Source: Maylandia zebra (taxonomy: Eukaryota; Chordata; Actinopteri; Cichliformes; Cichlidae). Taken from it: a stretch of 64,000 nt of DNA. The notes beneath the pieces are model-generated. The model did not search any database, was not told the DNA's origin, and saw only the letters and a program-made list of their open reading frames with translations. Positions 1 to 24,860 of the stretch are shown in pieces. Position 1 is the stretch's first letter. Each line of letters opens with the position of its first letter. The stretch lies in the NCBI RefSeq assembly GCF_041146795.1, contig NC_135167.1, forward strand, positions 30,832,954-30,896,953, given 5' to 3'. The translations under genes were made by a program, and so were the position numbers.

Positions 1-9920
<9,920 letters not shown>

Positions 9921-9921
<1 letters not shown>

Positions 9922-9932
9922 TATATACACAT
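9921..9932 (-). promoter_or_regulatory. minimal uORF overlapping the sin3a start codon
   Basis: In the 22-nt untranslated part of the first coding exon (9943-9922) the mRNA reads ATG TGT ATA TAATG. A four-codon frame (Met-Cys-Ile-stop) ends one base into the sin3a ATG (TAATG). Both ATGs have A at -3. This arrangement is known elsewhere to allow termination-reinitiation. Whether it acts here is inference. Confidence 0.6.
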
Positions 9933-10030
9933 AGTCAAAAGGGCTAGAGGGGGGTAAACAACAATGGACAATTTACAAGCTGTTAGCATTTGCCAATTTT
10001 TATTTTTTTTTAAACACACCCACATTTTAT

Positions 10031-12548
<2,518 letters not shown>

Positions 12549-12700
12549 CTCGGGGAACCGCCACCAGCAACAACTTGACCCACCAGTGGAAGGGATCTCG
12601 ACCAACACGCCGCTACTCGTGCATTCACCCGACAGTGGAAAAAAAGCGAAGTTTTAAGAAGTAGCCGTAATTGGAAATGTGGAAAATCAAACTGGCCGTA
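12549..12700 (-). promoter_or_regulatory. sin3a: sin3a untranslated first exon and promoter region (upstream edge approximate)
   Basis: A strong donor (GAG|GTAAGT on the minus strand) lies at 12548/12549 in a CpG-containing, lower-AT stretch, 2.6 kb upstream of the first coding exon. The following intron would end at the acceptor just above 9943. The transcription start cannot be fixed from sequence; 12.6-12.75 kb is likely. No TATA box is evident, as expected for a housekeeping promoter. The surrounding 12.0-12.56 kb is rich in GCTAAC/GTTAGC-type hexamers. Confidence 0.6.
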
Positions 12701-13487
12701 GTGGCTACGTCGCTAACAACAGTGTGTGTGTGAAGCGCTGTTCCTTGAACATAGAGGTGTGTCTATTGGGAAGGGCGGGTTGGTCTCCTCCCAGTTTGAA
12801 CCGGGATTGGTCAGCACTACAGAATGAAAACAAATACAGTTAAGGCTGTGGGCCAGGCCTGTACCATACCTTTGGTTAAAGGCGTCTATGGTCATGCCAA
12901 GTGCAGGGTCATCAGCATGCCATGGACGGCAGCACGCCTTCCATGGCATTACGTGTACGGCACAATATACTGAATTCAACAGATAAGCTCAGTAACTTTC
13001 TTGTCAGTTACAATGACTAACGTATACAGTTAGTGCATTTAATAAGTATTTATTTGCACTGATATTTAGGCTTATATATGTATTATTCTACAACTGATTC
13101 TGATATGACACCACACATGTGTTGATAAAATAAGATATGGCTAGTAAGTGTACCTTAGAGCTAAATAATTTAATTGCACATACTGATCTCCAAGGATGAG
13201 GACATATTTACATACTCACAATTAAAATACCTGTATAACCCTCCTACTTGCTGTTCTCTGCCTCATTGTTAAAACCACCCTGGAGATTTTTCTAATACCA
13301 CTGATCTTATTATTAGACCTAGGACCTTGATTAGTGCTCCTGGAAAAAAAATTTTTTTTCTATTTTTCTTTGGCATCAGTAGAGATTGATTAAGGGGAAA
13401 AAAGTGGCTTCTTTTCACAAAATCTCCTACAACAGCTAGGAAATCGATCCAATACCAGTACAGCTTTCATCAAATAATAATTCATGC
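12701..13487. other. intergenic gap between the ZP gene 3' end and the sin3a promoter
   Basis: Less than 1 kb separates the polyadenylation site of the upstream ZP gene from the sin3a first exon. A 10-bp inverted repeat ATGCCATGGA/TCCATGGCAT lies at about 12917-12949. No gene is seen. Confidence 0.6.
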
Positions 13488-13493
13488 TTTATT
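13488..13493 (-). terminator. candidate polyadenylation signal of the ZP gene
   Basis: AATAAA on the minus strand about 340 nt downstream of the stop codon at 13832. It is the first clear signal I noted downstream of the gene. Confidence 0.5.
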
Positions 13494-13831
13494 CATATTG
13501 GCAAACAAACACAGTTGAAAGGCCTTATAATAGATTAATAAAATAGAACTGTAAAAAGGAAAAATTATTAGAAACATGGTTAATAATAATAACTACTTAG
13601 CAACATATTTATGTTATTCTAAAAACATAGATAGAGGATAGAGGAATTAAGAAAATTCTATGCAATCTATTTCTTTTCCCTTTGACAGTATTTTGTGTGA
13701 TCTCACTTTAATGTGGGAATCTGAAACAGCTCAAAATACACACTGGAATCATTTGTGTGATTCTATCTCTAAATGTCCAAAGGAAACGAATGAGGTGCTC
13801 CCTAATGTGACAGATAACTCCAGATGCAGGA

Positions 13832-16800
13832 TCAGCAAAGGAGCATTTTCTGAAGAAATATGCTGAAAGTTGTCAAAATCACTCCTGTTGCCAGAGATGA
13901 GGCCTGATATGGAGCTGCAGTGGAAGAGAGATGAGGTCAGTGAGTTAAGTTTACAGTTAACACTGTGCACTTATTAACATTTAAACATTAAAAGCAAGAT
14001 TATATAATTGAATATGGTAATATTTTACACATTTGCCTAACAAGTGAAAGATCACCAGTTTGACACTTGGAAGGGATACAAATCTCTTTGGGACTCCTTA
14101 AAGAAGGTAGAGAGGGGCGGATCAATCAAAAATATTGATAGTATTGATTCCAACACTTGTATCGGTGTAAGGTTGACACTAGTGTGATAGGATCGATACT
14201 TTGTTTCTATCCTTCAAGTTCAGTATGCAGCCCACTGAACTGTTTTATGGAAATGAAAAAATGTACATCAAACATGCAACTTGAAAAACTTTAAAATCTT
14301 TTTATGTTGACTCTCACACTTTTTTTATTTAGAGCCTGTAGCACATTTAAACAACAGAAGTTGACCCAAAGTACTTCAGACACAGGAACATTTACATTTT
14401 CTTAATTAAATGTATTAAAAACGATGGAAATATTAAAAGTTGACCAACGCTTAATTAAATGTATAATTTGCATAGCCTGTAAAGCACTTTTGTCATCTTT
14501 GACTTGAGTGTGACCTACATGTTTTAATTTGCTTATATTTAGGCACCTGGCCAGGAATGAATAAGCCAGTGGCCCTGAAATAAGCCACTGCTCATTACTT
14601 TCCTGAAAATCAAAACCACTGTTGCAGGAAACCCAAAAGGTTAAAACTGACTTTTATTTTCATTAATATTGTCTTTTACATGTTAGTGAATTAATGTTTA
14701 AAAACAGAGGAGAGGTTAAGTCTTGTTTAAAATAAATTGTCTTACCACTTCCTGCGGTGTTATGGACAGCTGTAGTAGTTGCAGCTGTAACAGCTGGAGT
14801 TGCTGATGTACTTGCAGTATTGGTTGTGATACTGGTTGCAGTAGTTGCAGCTGTAACAGCTGGAGTTGCTGATGTACTTGCAGTATTGGTTGTGATACTG
14901 GTTGCAGTAGTTGCAGCTGTAACAGCTGGAGTTGCTGATGTACTTGCAGTATTGGTTGTACGAGTAGTTGTAACTGTGGCTGTAGTAGCGGTTGTTACAT
15001 TAGTACTTGTTGTATTTGCTGCGGTTGTTGTGTTTGCCACGGCTGTTGTGGTTGGAGCAGGAGTGGTGAGCACAAGGCTCACAGGTCCTGATTTGACTGT
15101 GTAGCTGCTGGTGAACACACTGCCAACCAGGGTGCTCTGACTCCTGGAGCTGGTACATAGATTTGGGCACAACAGAGAGGGCATGGTGGTAATGCACAGA
15201 TTGACTGTGCACTGGACATACAGCTGTAAACACAAAAAGCCACACTTAGCAGTGTTCAGATTAAAGTATTTCACACTATCGCCACATAGAGCACTACAGC
15301 TGTTTACGAAGCATTAATACTGGAACAATTCTAAAGCACAATCAAGACAAATTGCTCAGAACAAGCCAGCCACCACACATGATGTGTGCAGTGGTCAGTA
15401 CATTTCCATAGCATGCTTGATAGCACTTACTGATTAGTAAAATTAATTTAAAATCTGCAATTTGCTTTAGAGGTATTTGGTAACTAATCAACATATTGTT
15501 CAAACATTGAGCAGATGATGGTGCTAGCTACATAAAACAAAGTCTCATGGAAATCTGTTTGGCCCAGTGGGATAGAACCAGCTACACCAACATTTAATTT
15601 TTATTTATTTATTTGTTTATTTTTGCATCTGAGAATGTAATAAATTTAAAAAAGCGGAAAACAGCAGATGTGCAACTGAACAGGAGAAAAATTGTAGGGA
15701 TTTCCCTAAAACTGGCTTCCAAACTAAAAATATCAACTTTATTTTAAAACATAAATAAGGTAAAACATACATAAAAATAAATCGTAATTTTAATTTAAAC
15801 ACAATGTTTTTTGGAAAGCTTGTAAAATTCATTTTTCAAATGCTAGAACTGTTAATTAAGTAAACAGTTATTATGAGTTATTATGACTCCCGTGGCTACA
15901 ACACACTACAAAACTCACAGGGGCTTGCATCACTTTTAAGGAGCACCTCATTTGTCAACTTCCCACTCGACCATCACAAATTTGTTTGAAAACAAAACTG
16001 AGGGCAAAAATACACTCTTAATAGGAATCATGAAAAACATCATGCCACTATTGCTCTCAGATAAGTATTTGAAGGGAAAACACCAGGGCTGTTTTAAATG
16101 TTTTTCTAGCACCGTTTTTGTGAAGCCCCCTTTTTAAAATTCAATTATCTAGAAAACTACTTGAGCTAGATCCTTTCACCTGACTTGAACTGCACTAAAT
16201 AATATCATCCTCCTTGTATCTGACTAGTTGTAAACAAAATATCACCCCCTGCGTACAAAACGGTGGTTTCTGCTGGAATACAAATCAGCTGTCGGAGATC
16301 AGACATCCAAATATTTAAGGGACTTCAAGCATCCTTCATGCTCTCCTAGCTTGAGCTGCGTTCCTAAGTGTTCTTAGAGACAGAAATTGTGAAAAAAGCT
16401 AACTCAAGTAGTTTTTAGAAAATTTTCTAAAACAGCCACAGTAATGCTGAAATTTTGCATAATGCCGTTTAAGAAATGTATCTTTAACATTGATTTGATG
16501 AATTGACATTGAATGACCCTGAATACTTTTTGTATTTTGCTGGTCAAAATGATTTCTTTCTCAGTTTCAACTTTTATTTGAAACAAGCCTTTGGTACACA
16601 GAAAGAGTACAGCAAAGTGACACTTATGCTTATGTGTGTGTTATATGACATCACTTACAGTTGTTCCATTGGTCTGTATTGTACTCAAATCAAGGCGGTA
16701 AACCCTGGAATTATTTTGGGTAGTAATAATCTCTAAGGTGTTGCTGGATGCCAAGCACCTGAAAGAGAGAAATGCGACTGCTATTTCAGTTTGTATGATA

Positions 16801-19800
16801 TGCTTCATGTACTGAAAACAACATTTCTTTGAGAAGATTTTCTAAGAGCATCTGTCCTCTCCAAAGTGGTAACTTTGAAAAAATGACAGGACACAAGCTG
16901 AATGTTACTGACCCTTGTTCTAGAATAGGACGGCTTATTGCAAAGTCCTCAGTCTCAGACTCGATGCAGTCGTTTACTATCATCTCGGCTCGAACCACAC
17001 TGCAATTGGACCTGACGTAGAGGTCCAGTTGTTTGATCCTGGATCCACTTTCTTCACTTACACTGGTACTGTTACTGCAGTTGCTTCCTGTTTCCGAGTC
17101 AACAGCTCTACGCACTCTTTGTGGTGAGTTGACGTTAGAGCGAAACGTGGGATTTCTGGTGAATTGTGCCAGGGGCCCTGTTCCTGGGAGGTAAAATTCA
17201 ATCCAAACACGAAACTCACCAAAGGTCTCTTTCTCTGTGGGCATCTCAATTGAAGCATTTGGGCCCTTGACCTGGACTCCTGGGATGCGGCAGGCCAAAG
17301 GCAGGATAAGTAAGGGCTGGCGGCTAATCATAGAGTAGGGACGCACGGTTTTCAAGGTGTTGGTGTAAACCAGCTCTGGGCCCGAGTGCTGGGAAAAATT
17401 GAGAATGAGAAAAGAGAAAATGAAAATCCAAACAAATAATCTATCACTGCAAAATATCTTATCGTTTGAGAAATCATTTTTAATATAAGGCCAGAAAATC
17501 TATTTTGAATAAAAGGTTTCCAATAAGTTTCATCTTCTGTGTAACCAGATGACAGAGCTTCAAATAAGGGAAATTATTTTTTTAAGAAAAGACAGATAAG
17601 TTAAACTCTTGGTCTACTGCAGGTGACTCTGTGACACTGCTCGCTGGAAAGTTTATTTTAACACCTCAGTTTTTACATATCGTCTCCCTCCTTTATAGCC
17701 TGAAGCAAACATGAGAAGGATTTCTCTTATTCTCTGATGACTACTTAATTAAACTTTACAGCCTTCTTTTTTTATCCCACTATAATTTCACTGAACAGCA
17801 TTATCCAGCCTTACAGCACTAATATTACACAGCATGGATGTGTCTTGATAGATGGAGGCAAATTCTTTTTCTTTTAGCTGAACAGAGGTCAAGTCCAGTA
17901 GGCAATATATATTAGGCTAGAGGACATTTATGTGTGCTGAAAGAGCAATCTGCTGGGGGTTAAAGCTACATTACGCTGGAATTGTTACTGAATGATATGA
18001 CTGTTTAATGTCTTACATTTGATTCAGTCCATACGGAGGTACAATCACAAGGCTACAGCCCTTAGGCTGCATGTTTGAGCCTAAATCTCTGAACTCTTCT
18101 TACAAGCTTAACTCAGAGTGAACATTCTCAGAGCTGACTGAGCTAATTCAGCTAAGCTTTATTTCACCATTTTGATATTCATCAACTCATAGTTCATAGT
18201 TATTGATTCGTTACTTAGTTAAAACTGCTTTCTAAAGACTCCTGAAACACATCTATACAAGGAGAAAGGAAACCACATGGTGTCAGCAAAGACAAGAGTT
18301 TCAGTTTACGTTAAGCTGCTCTTTAAATACTGCTGTGATTCCTTTCTTGAATAAAAGCCTTTCATATTAAAATAAAAGAAGAAAGCCACAGCTACCAAAA
18401 AAGTAAAGGAAGACATAATTGCGTAGTATTTTACCACAGTCTTTGTGCCACAGCCGTCCAAGGAGATGGTTGCAGTCACATGTGTGTTGTTGTAGTTGAC
18501 GGGGCAGGTGGGGCTGTTAAGCTGGAGTTCGGCAAGGTTGATGTTTGTGAGCGAGGTGATGGGGAGCACCAGAGTCATCTCTGTCTTCTCACACTTCAGT
18601 TCTGACCAGGAGCAGAAGGTTAATTATTGATAATAACTCACGCAACCACACTTATCACACTCAAAATCACCTGAATCTCACACACAAGACCTGAATTTCT
18701 ACCTGTTCCAGCAGGTAATGTTCTGGTTTCCCCTGAAAAAGTTTGAAAAGGAACATGTAAGCAGTGAGTATTTTCAGATAAAACCCTGCTGTAAAGAAAG
18801 AAGTTGTTTTGCCAGATATTTCTAAGCAAGCTCTTACTTTGGTATAGCCACACACATCTTGGCTCTGACTGTAAACTGACAGGATAAAACATTCAGATCA
18901 GACAGGTTCATCTGAAGCGCATATATGCAAATGTATAAATACAGGTTTAATAAAGCATCAGCTGACCTCTTGGTATTTGCAGCAAAGCAGATGGGCAACA
19001 GATGAGTCAGGTTGTTTTCAGAGCGGATCCAGGCCATGGACATAGTGGCCAGGGGGCCGACTGATGTGAAGCCAGTCCTGTAGAGGTCAGGGGGCCCAAC
19101 CACGGCAAACTCTAAAACACTGTAAATATTGAGAGAAACCTTTAATAATGTTTGATTCACCTAAAAATACTTCACACCTCTCGCACTTCTTGCAAAGCCA
19201 CACAGGCACAATAATTCTTCACCCTCGCAACCCTCAATAAACAGGAAGGAATATATTTTTTTAGTAAAATGCAACGGAAATATATAAAATGAAATGTAAG
19301 AAAATCCACTTGGTACAAATAGAATATATACCAACTGAATGAATTTCATTTGACCAAACCATTATATTAACACTCCCCACCAGAGTCCTAGATTTAATCT
19401 GGGACTCTCCACCATTTGACCTTAGAAGTGAAGAAGCTTCTCGGATGAGAGGTGAAACGTCTTCAAGCAACTTAAAGAAGTCCAGACGCTTTTCTTTGCA
19501 AGCTCCTTTGACTACGATGACCTGGATGACTGAGAACCTTCACAGACATCCATATATATGCACACACAAGCAGACTCTTATATAACTTTTCTATACAAGT
19601 ATATTTGTACATGTACATATGCACATTCCTATACATGCATAAGCAGCAAAAACGCAGCAACAGCAACAGAAAATAAAAGAATAAACCATGTTGGGATGTT
19701 TAAAAAGCAGTGGGAGGGATGGCAAAGGAAGAGCCACCAGGACTCACCTCTCCTCCTCCGACCTATAGTCAGTGTTGATTTTCTCCTCCTGGTACGGCAG

Positions 19801-22800
19801 AAGAAACAGCACAGAGTCATCTTTTGGGGTCCTGTCTATGGCCACTGGTTCATCAGAGCAACTAAAATATGACTCTTCCACTGGAAAGACAAAATGAAAC
19901 CATTTATTACATTATGCTATAAGTTATTATTAATCTGGTAAAATTATTATTTTCATTTTGGCAGATGATGAGAGAAAGCGCAATTATTATTCTCTATACT
20001 TGAACCAAAATGTCATCTAAGCGATTGTCAGCCTCACCAGTTAGAGAGAGATGGACAGGGACAGAGCTGAGGGGCAGATCTGTGGCATGGTTTACTCTGG
20101 GCGAAGGAATCAGGTCCTCCACCATCAGGTAAATAAAATACTGTCCTGCAGGTGCCTGTCCAGTGAAGGACAAAATGCATTTCTCCTGGTAAAAGAATGA
20201 AACAATGTCAACAACAGAGATGAACAAGTTCCACAATGGTATGTGTGGGCAGTGTTTGACTGTAAATGACATCAATACAAGGCAAAAAAACAAACAAACA
20301 ACAAAAAAAACTGAGTGGTTAAACTTGTTTCCAGACTGTATGCAAACGATATTACACAATGGTGCTTTTAACTAAGCAAATTATGGCTAAACCAAACAAG
20401 TTTTTACTTTGGAAACCATTTCACTGATCAAAGACCAAAGAGAATTCAGTTGCACTTCCAAATTAACTGGAATGTGATTACTGGAAAGGCAGACTTCTGC
20501 TAGTACAGAGTGACCTGATGTCTTCAACACGCTTCAGCCGTAGAATAGCTTTGACATTATGGGCAATGAGAATTCCAGATTCTCATTGGTGAGAGGAGGT
20601 AGATTACTTTGGGTAAAGGAAGCAATAGATAACATTCTGTTAAAGAGCAAGGATGTAAAATATTTTATTACTGTGTTTAAATTTTAAGCTCCTTTATACT
20701 TTTATGCTCTACGTCACTGTCATAGTTACATGTTTTGTTCTTTCACTGTGTACACTGTGCTTTTGTTATTTCAGTCTAACACTCCCTGCTGTTTACTTTC
20801 CCCTTGCAAGTATGTGACCTACAGCTCCTCCCAGCTCACCTGCAACCTCTTTGTATCTAGCCTTTCTTTTTTCACCCAAGCTGAGATTTGCTTTTTTTCC
20901 CTGGTTTTTGGGGGGTTTTCTTCACAAATTTAAGACACATCATTCACCACAGCAGGTATTTCCACATGTCTGATTTGGCAGAGTTTTACGCCAGATTTCT
21001 GTCTTGATGAAACCCCAAAGATGGAGTGGGTTGGGTGTTGGTTGGTGCTGAACATATTTAAATATTTATGTTAGTCTAATCTGCACTTATGTTTAATTGT
21101 AATCATCTTTAAAATAGTAAAATATGTTTTTAATTAAGAATAAAATAGATTTCAGTGCCTACAATAATAAAGCCTTGAACTCGTGAAATACAACTCACCC
21201 CATCCAGCTCTATGAAAGAGTGCTGGGTGCAGCTGACACACTCTCCCTTGTCAGAACTGGCAAATCGACATCGGACCTTGTCCCCATCCAAGTCTTTCAC
21301 TGACAGATGGAAGTCGTGAGGACAGTTCACACGGGCCCTGTTTGGTGGCATGCAGACAAAGAGATAATCAGCTTCTTGAATCATAAATCACAACAAGAGA
21401 GAAAACAAAAATGAAAGTGGATTTGGTGCAGTCTGTACAGCTGAAGGGCAAGGCATCACTCTGAAGAAGTCTTTGAGAAGCAAAGACTTTGGCTGACGTC
21501 AATAAGCTCTCGAAGTGTTGCCTCTTTGATCTTAAACTTGGCCTCCAGCAACAGCTGGCTTTTGGAGCTGAAAAAGCCACTGCGAGTGGTGAGCATGAGT
21601 AACAGATAAACAAATCAGCGGAAACTGATCGCATAAACCTGCAGACTCAGGCTTCACTCTGATTTTACATGGACTTTTTAACAAAAAAATAAAGATTACA
21701 CTCAGATTTAAATCATCCGAATAACCAAGTGACATTTTAAAAATCTATTTCATGTAAAATCTTGTATGGCTCTTTGTTCAGATATATGTAGCTTATATCT
21801 CTTTATGACAGCTTAAATGTCCTTAATTTAATTAACACAAATTCAGCTCATGTCTGAATACAGGAGTCGGGAGGAAGGAGAGCAGAGAGTAGGTGTTTAC
21901 ACTACCTTAGAGGAGGAGGGAGAGCCACAAAAGCAGGGTGGTTGAGTCTCCCGCTGTTTGCCCGGATCACTGGTCCTGCATTTATAGACACAAAAAATTC
22001 TGTTCCGGACCTAAAACAGTAAAAAAAAAAAAAAAAAAAAAACTGTATTAATGGCTTAACAATTTAACAAATAACATCATTGATCTTGTCACAGATAGTA
22101 AACACAATGCTCCATAGCAAACGGTTTGATTCGCACAGGACTGAAGAATCATAAGTCAGTTTGTTTGGGCTCCAGACTGCTTGAAATAGTCAATTTTAAA
22201 TGATTTTGTGTACTCTTAACGCTTTATGATTTCAGATATTGTGGGATATCACTAATGTGGTTATCTCAAGCACAAACCTCTCGCTGGGACCATAGAAGCC
22301 CCAGCTTCACCCATTCTTTGTTGCGAGGGGCAACAAATGAGAAAAAACTCTAAATTATGCAAAGCTGATCTAGTAGAACAAAAAAAATAAATACAAATAA
22401 AAGTCCTCCGTAGTTGTCTAAGAAACAAAACAATGTCACTTGGAATAATCTCAGAGTTATTTCCAAATAGACTGCGCAAATTTCTTTTAAAAAGATGAAA
22501 AATGGAGCTGACACTTAAAATGTAAAAATTAATATACAAAATTTAGCATGTCTGAGGTCAAGGGTATTCGCATTGTAGGTCTCATACCCTAAACTGATGG
22601 TAGCTCTGTAGTCACTGGGGACAGTTTTCTGCCACTGGCGGACACACCAGTCAGAGGGTTTGGTCCCAGTGAAAGGTAACGGGGTGGTGTGGACTAGACA
22701 GTCCTCTCCTGGAGCACAGAGTTCAGACAAAGACGGACAAGGACTAGGAGCAATGACAGTGAAATGAGCCCGCACCTGCAAGAAGTAAAGAGACAAACTC

Positions 22801-23892
22801 CCTCATGTCTGCGCTAAACAAACATTACAAACATTTGCATGTAGTTCATCAGGCACCAAATATCAATCTGAGACCCACACAACTAGTATGTTGACTATTA
22901 ATTGACAGTTATTAGTAAGCGTAATTTCCTACCCTTTGAGATAAATAAAGTATTTGTTACTTTTATTTTACCCACTAATGTTGAGTATTAGTAGGATGCT
23001 ACACTTCAGTTCCCATCAACCGAATGAAACAACTAAAAATAACTGAATTTGGGTTGAAGCACTAATTTATGGGATGTTTGTGGCCCAGTGTGATGTAACA
23101 ATGGGAGACAACAACTATGAAAAAACAACAACAATATCAACATTATCCTTAGTTCAGCTATTAAATCTATATGAAAGTAAGGGTTCGTTTTTGAGGATAG
23201 ATGGAGCCATGAGTAATTAAGACGTACACAGCTGACAGGACTGCATAGAAGAATGCCCAACTAGATTACAACAGACCTAACACACTACACAATGACTGAC
23301 ACTGAATTTGTTTTGTAGAATTAAAAGAATCAATTATTTGCACACATAAGTAAGTAGCAACTAAAATAAAGAAAGAAGGGGAAGGGTTCACTTTGAAGCA
23401 TGTCAATTTTAATGTTTTTTTTTTCCGTTCTTGCAGTGAATCCTGAAACGTTTTAACTAATTGAGTGGTAAACGCGTTCATTAGGATATTTCAAGGAAAG
23501 TATAATTTTAGTAAAGTAAAATTACAGAAGCACAGTTTTGATAAATAATTCTAATAAATAATAATGCTGAGGCATAAAATAATATGGTTTATGAATCATG
23601 GAAAATGTCTTTTATTATTTACCTGCTATAATTTTGAGTTTATGAAAATCTCAACACATGACTAAAACATGATAGTAAAAATGTATAATGAGGAACAGCT
23701 GAGAGTGTGGGAGATCTTGGATTTTAGGAAAAAAAATTAAAGAGGGAAAATGTTGCTCACTGTTTTTCCTCCATCACTGTCCAGGGGCACAACATGCACA
23801 GTCAGGCCAAGAGAAGAGGCGTCAGAGGCCAGGCCTAGCATCAACAGAGCCAGGCCCAGCAATAAGATATGCATTTTGAATCTGTCCAGCAT
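13832..23892 (-). CDS. ZP-domain, mucin-like secreted or membrane-anchored protein (14 exons, 789 residues)
   Basis: Exons in order: 23892-23761, 22775-22588, 22010-21906, 21337-21199, 20185-20038, 19880-19748, 19119-18967, 18875-18838, 18732-18703, 18601-18435, 17388-16913, 16758-16659, 15223-14746, 13914-13832. All junctions are GT-AG and in phase, total 2370 nt. Residues 1-27 form a signal peptide; a second Met at residue 7 is an alternative start. Residues 45-350 are a cysteine-containing extracellular region (for example VRCRFASSDKGECVSC, then SLQSEPRCVWLYQ) that I associate from memory with uncharacterised teleost ZP proteins. Residues about 356-625 are a ZP module. A Thr/Ser/Ala mucin-like repeat follows (about 650-760), then a hydrophobic tail (GVILTTFSIFLQ) ending three to six residues before the stop, as in GPI signals or a short membrane anchor. 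ZP modules polymerise extracellular proteins; the specific role here is unknown. I cannot give a reliable gene symbol. Confidence 0.88.
14775..14960 (-). repeat. 66-bp coding minisatellite (about 2.7 copies) in the ZP gene
   Basis: The unit starting GCAGCTGTAACAGC recurs at 14781, 14847 and 14913 on the plus strand, exactly 66 bp apart and nearly identical. It codes 22-residue Thr/Ser/Ala repeats (core NTASTSATPAVTAATT) that keep the frame. A mucin-like, O-glycosylatable stalk is the likely product. The high identity suggests recent expansion and copy-number polymorphism. Confidence 0.92.
15224..16658. other. ZP-gene intron, nothing recognised
   Basis: AT-rich intron between the last ZP-C exons. 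No exon, repeat family or RNA gene could be supported. Confidence 0.6.
16659..18601 (-). CDS. exons coding the ZP module core
   Basis: Exon 18601-18435 codes ZP-N with Cys residues in LKCEK, SPTCPV and DGCGTKTV. Exon 17388-16913 carries the fourth ZP-N Cys (LACRIPG, about residue 444) and most of ZP-C (LDLYVRSNCSVV, IVNDCIES). Exon 16758-16659 continues ZP-C, and the last ZP-C cysteines (YVQCTVNLC ... LLCPNLC) are at the start of exon 15223-14746. The spacing suits a ZP module. A basic RVRR (about residues 502-505) sits in a loop of ZP-C and could be a furin-type site. Confidence 0.82.
17389..18434. other. ZP-gene intron, nothing recognised
   Basis: About 1 kb intron between the ZP-N and ZP-C exons. 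No repeat or conserved block is apparent. Confidence 0.6.
19380..19545. repeat. teleost interspersed repeat fragment in a ZP-gene intron
   Basis: The block around AGAAGCTTCTCGGATGAGAG and GTGAAACGTCTTCAAGCAAC is one I recognise from memory as a common fish repeat (LINE or Penelope-type 3' end). The family is not certain. No coding potential remains. Confidence 0.5.
20186..21198. other. ZP-gene intron, nothing recognised
   Basis: About 1 kb of ordinary AT-rich intron. A pyrimidine-rich plus-strand frame near 20.73-20.93 kb has no coding character. Confidence 0.6.
22776..23760. other. ZP-gene first intron, nothing recognised
   Basis: AT-rich intron separating the signal-peptide exon from the rest of the gene. 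No feature supported. Confidence 0.6.
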
Positions 23893-24599
23893 CTCAGCTT
23901 CTCAGGCAAGGAGCGAGTCTGAACCTTTGGCAAATACAAAGACAGGAAGGTGAAGTAGTCAAGAGTCAGAGCACTAACTCACTTTTCATTAGCTGCAACC
24001 CCCCGCCCTGAATCCTGAATTATCTACACTTCACTCAAGGATTTACTTTTAAGTAAATTTGACTTTTAAAGTCAATCCAACACTGATCCCGCATTGTATT
24101 TCTGAAACAAGGCTGTCGTTATATATCTGACAGGATAGTGAGAGATGATACAACGGAATCTCTCACTATATTATTTATGATTTAATAATGATATTGTAAC
24201 TGGCAGCTCTGCAATTCAAGGTGTGTAATACCACGTTATAAAAGTTTGACAGGTTGAAGAGTGAAACATCAACCTCGTATCAAAACTCACTTGAATAGAA
24301 ACCATTTTAGCAGTCACAAATTAGAAAACACCTGCAGTTTTTGTGGAATAATTATGATCTTAAGTGGCATCAAAATGAAAAGACCATGACATACCTGCTG
24401 TTTCTGCACTTGGGAATCCCCCACCAATCACAATAAGTAATCCTGAGAGAGGGGTACAAGAACCTGAGGACAACAGCAAACAACCTCTGGAAATCATAAA
24501 TGACAACCCGATAGAGCAATCAATCAAATAAATAAATACAATGGAAAAAAGGAACACATTTCAAATTCTTAGGTTCCACCCATCATAGCAGAATAAATC

Positions 24600-24860
24600 T
24601 TCTTAACACTGAAAAGTGTGGCAACAGTATAAAACAGCCAGCAAACATATGCCCACCATGTGCAAAACCCTAAATGAGAATGGTGGGACAAAATGAAAGA
24701 ATTAAGTAATAAAAAATGACTTGTATCGATACAAAAATGCAAAACACGATGTCTGGATGTAAAACAGTACTACAGATTCACATCAAAAACTCTTTCCTGA
24801 CATGAAACATGGTTGGTGGGAGCAGCATGGTTTGGTGGTGTTTTTAATACATGAATTGTT
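24600..24860 (+). mobile_element. possible Tc1-like transposase relic
   Basis: The stretch GAAACATGGTTGGTGGGAGC followed by AGCATGGTTTGGTGGTG resembles the glycine-rich VKHGGG..M(V/L)WGCF block of Tc1-like transposases. Flanking sequence is too decayed to place the ends. Confidence 0.42.

Noticed and set aside
14120..14260. Possible decayed hAT terminus (ATCGATACTTTG and similar)
   Set aside because: No paired end or target duplication could be found.
14757..15104. Plus-strand 115-codon frame rich in Val/Ala
   Set aside because: It is the antisense of the Thr/Ser/Ala mucin repeat in the ZP gene; the repeat keeps the opposite frame open.
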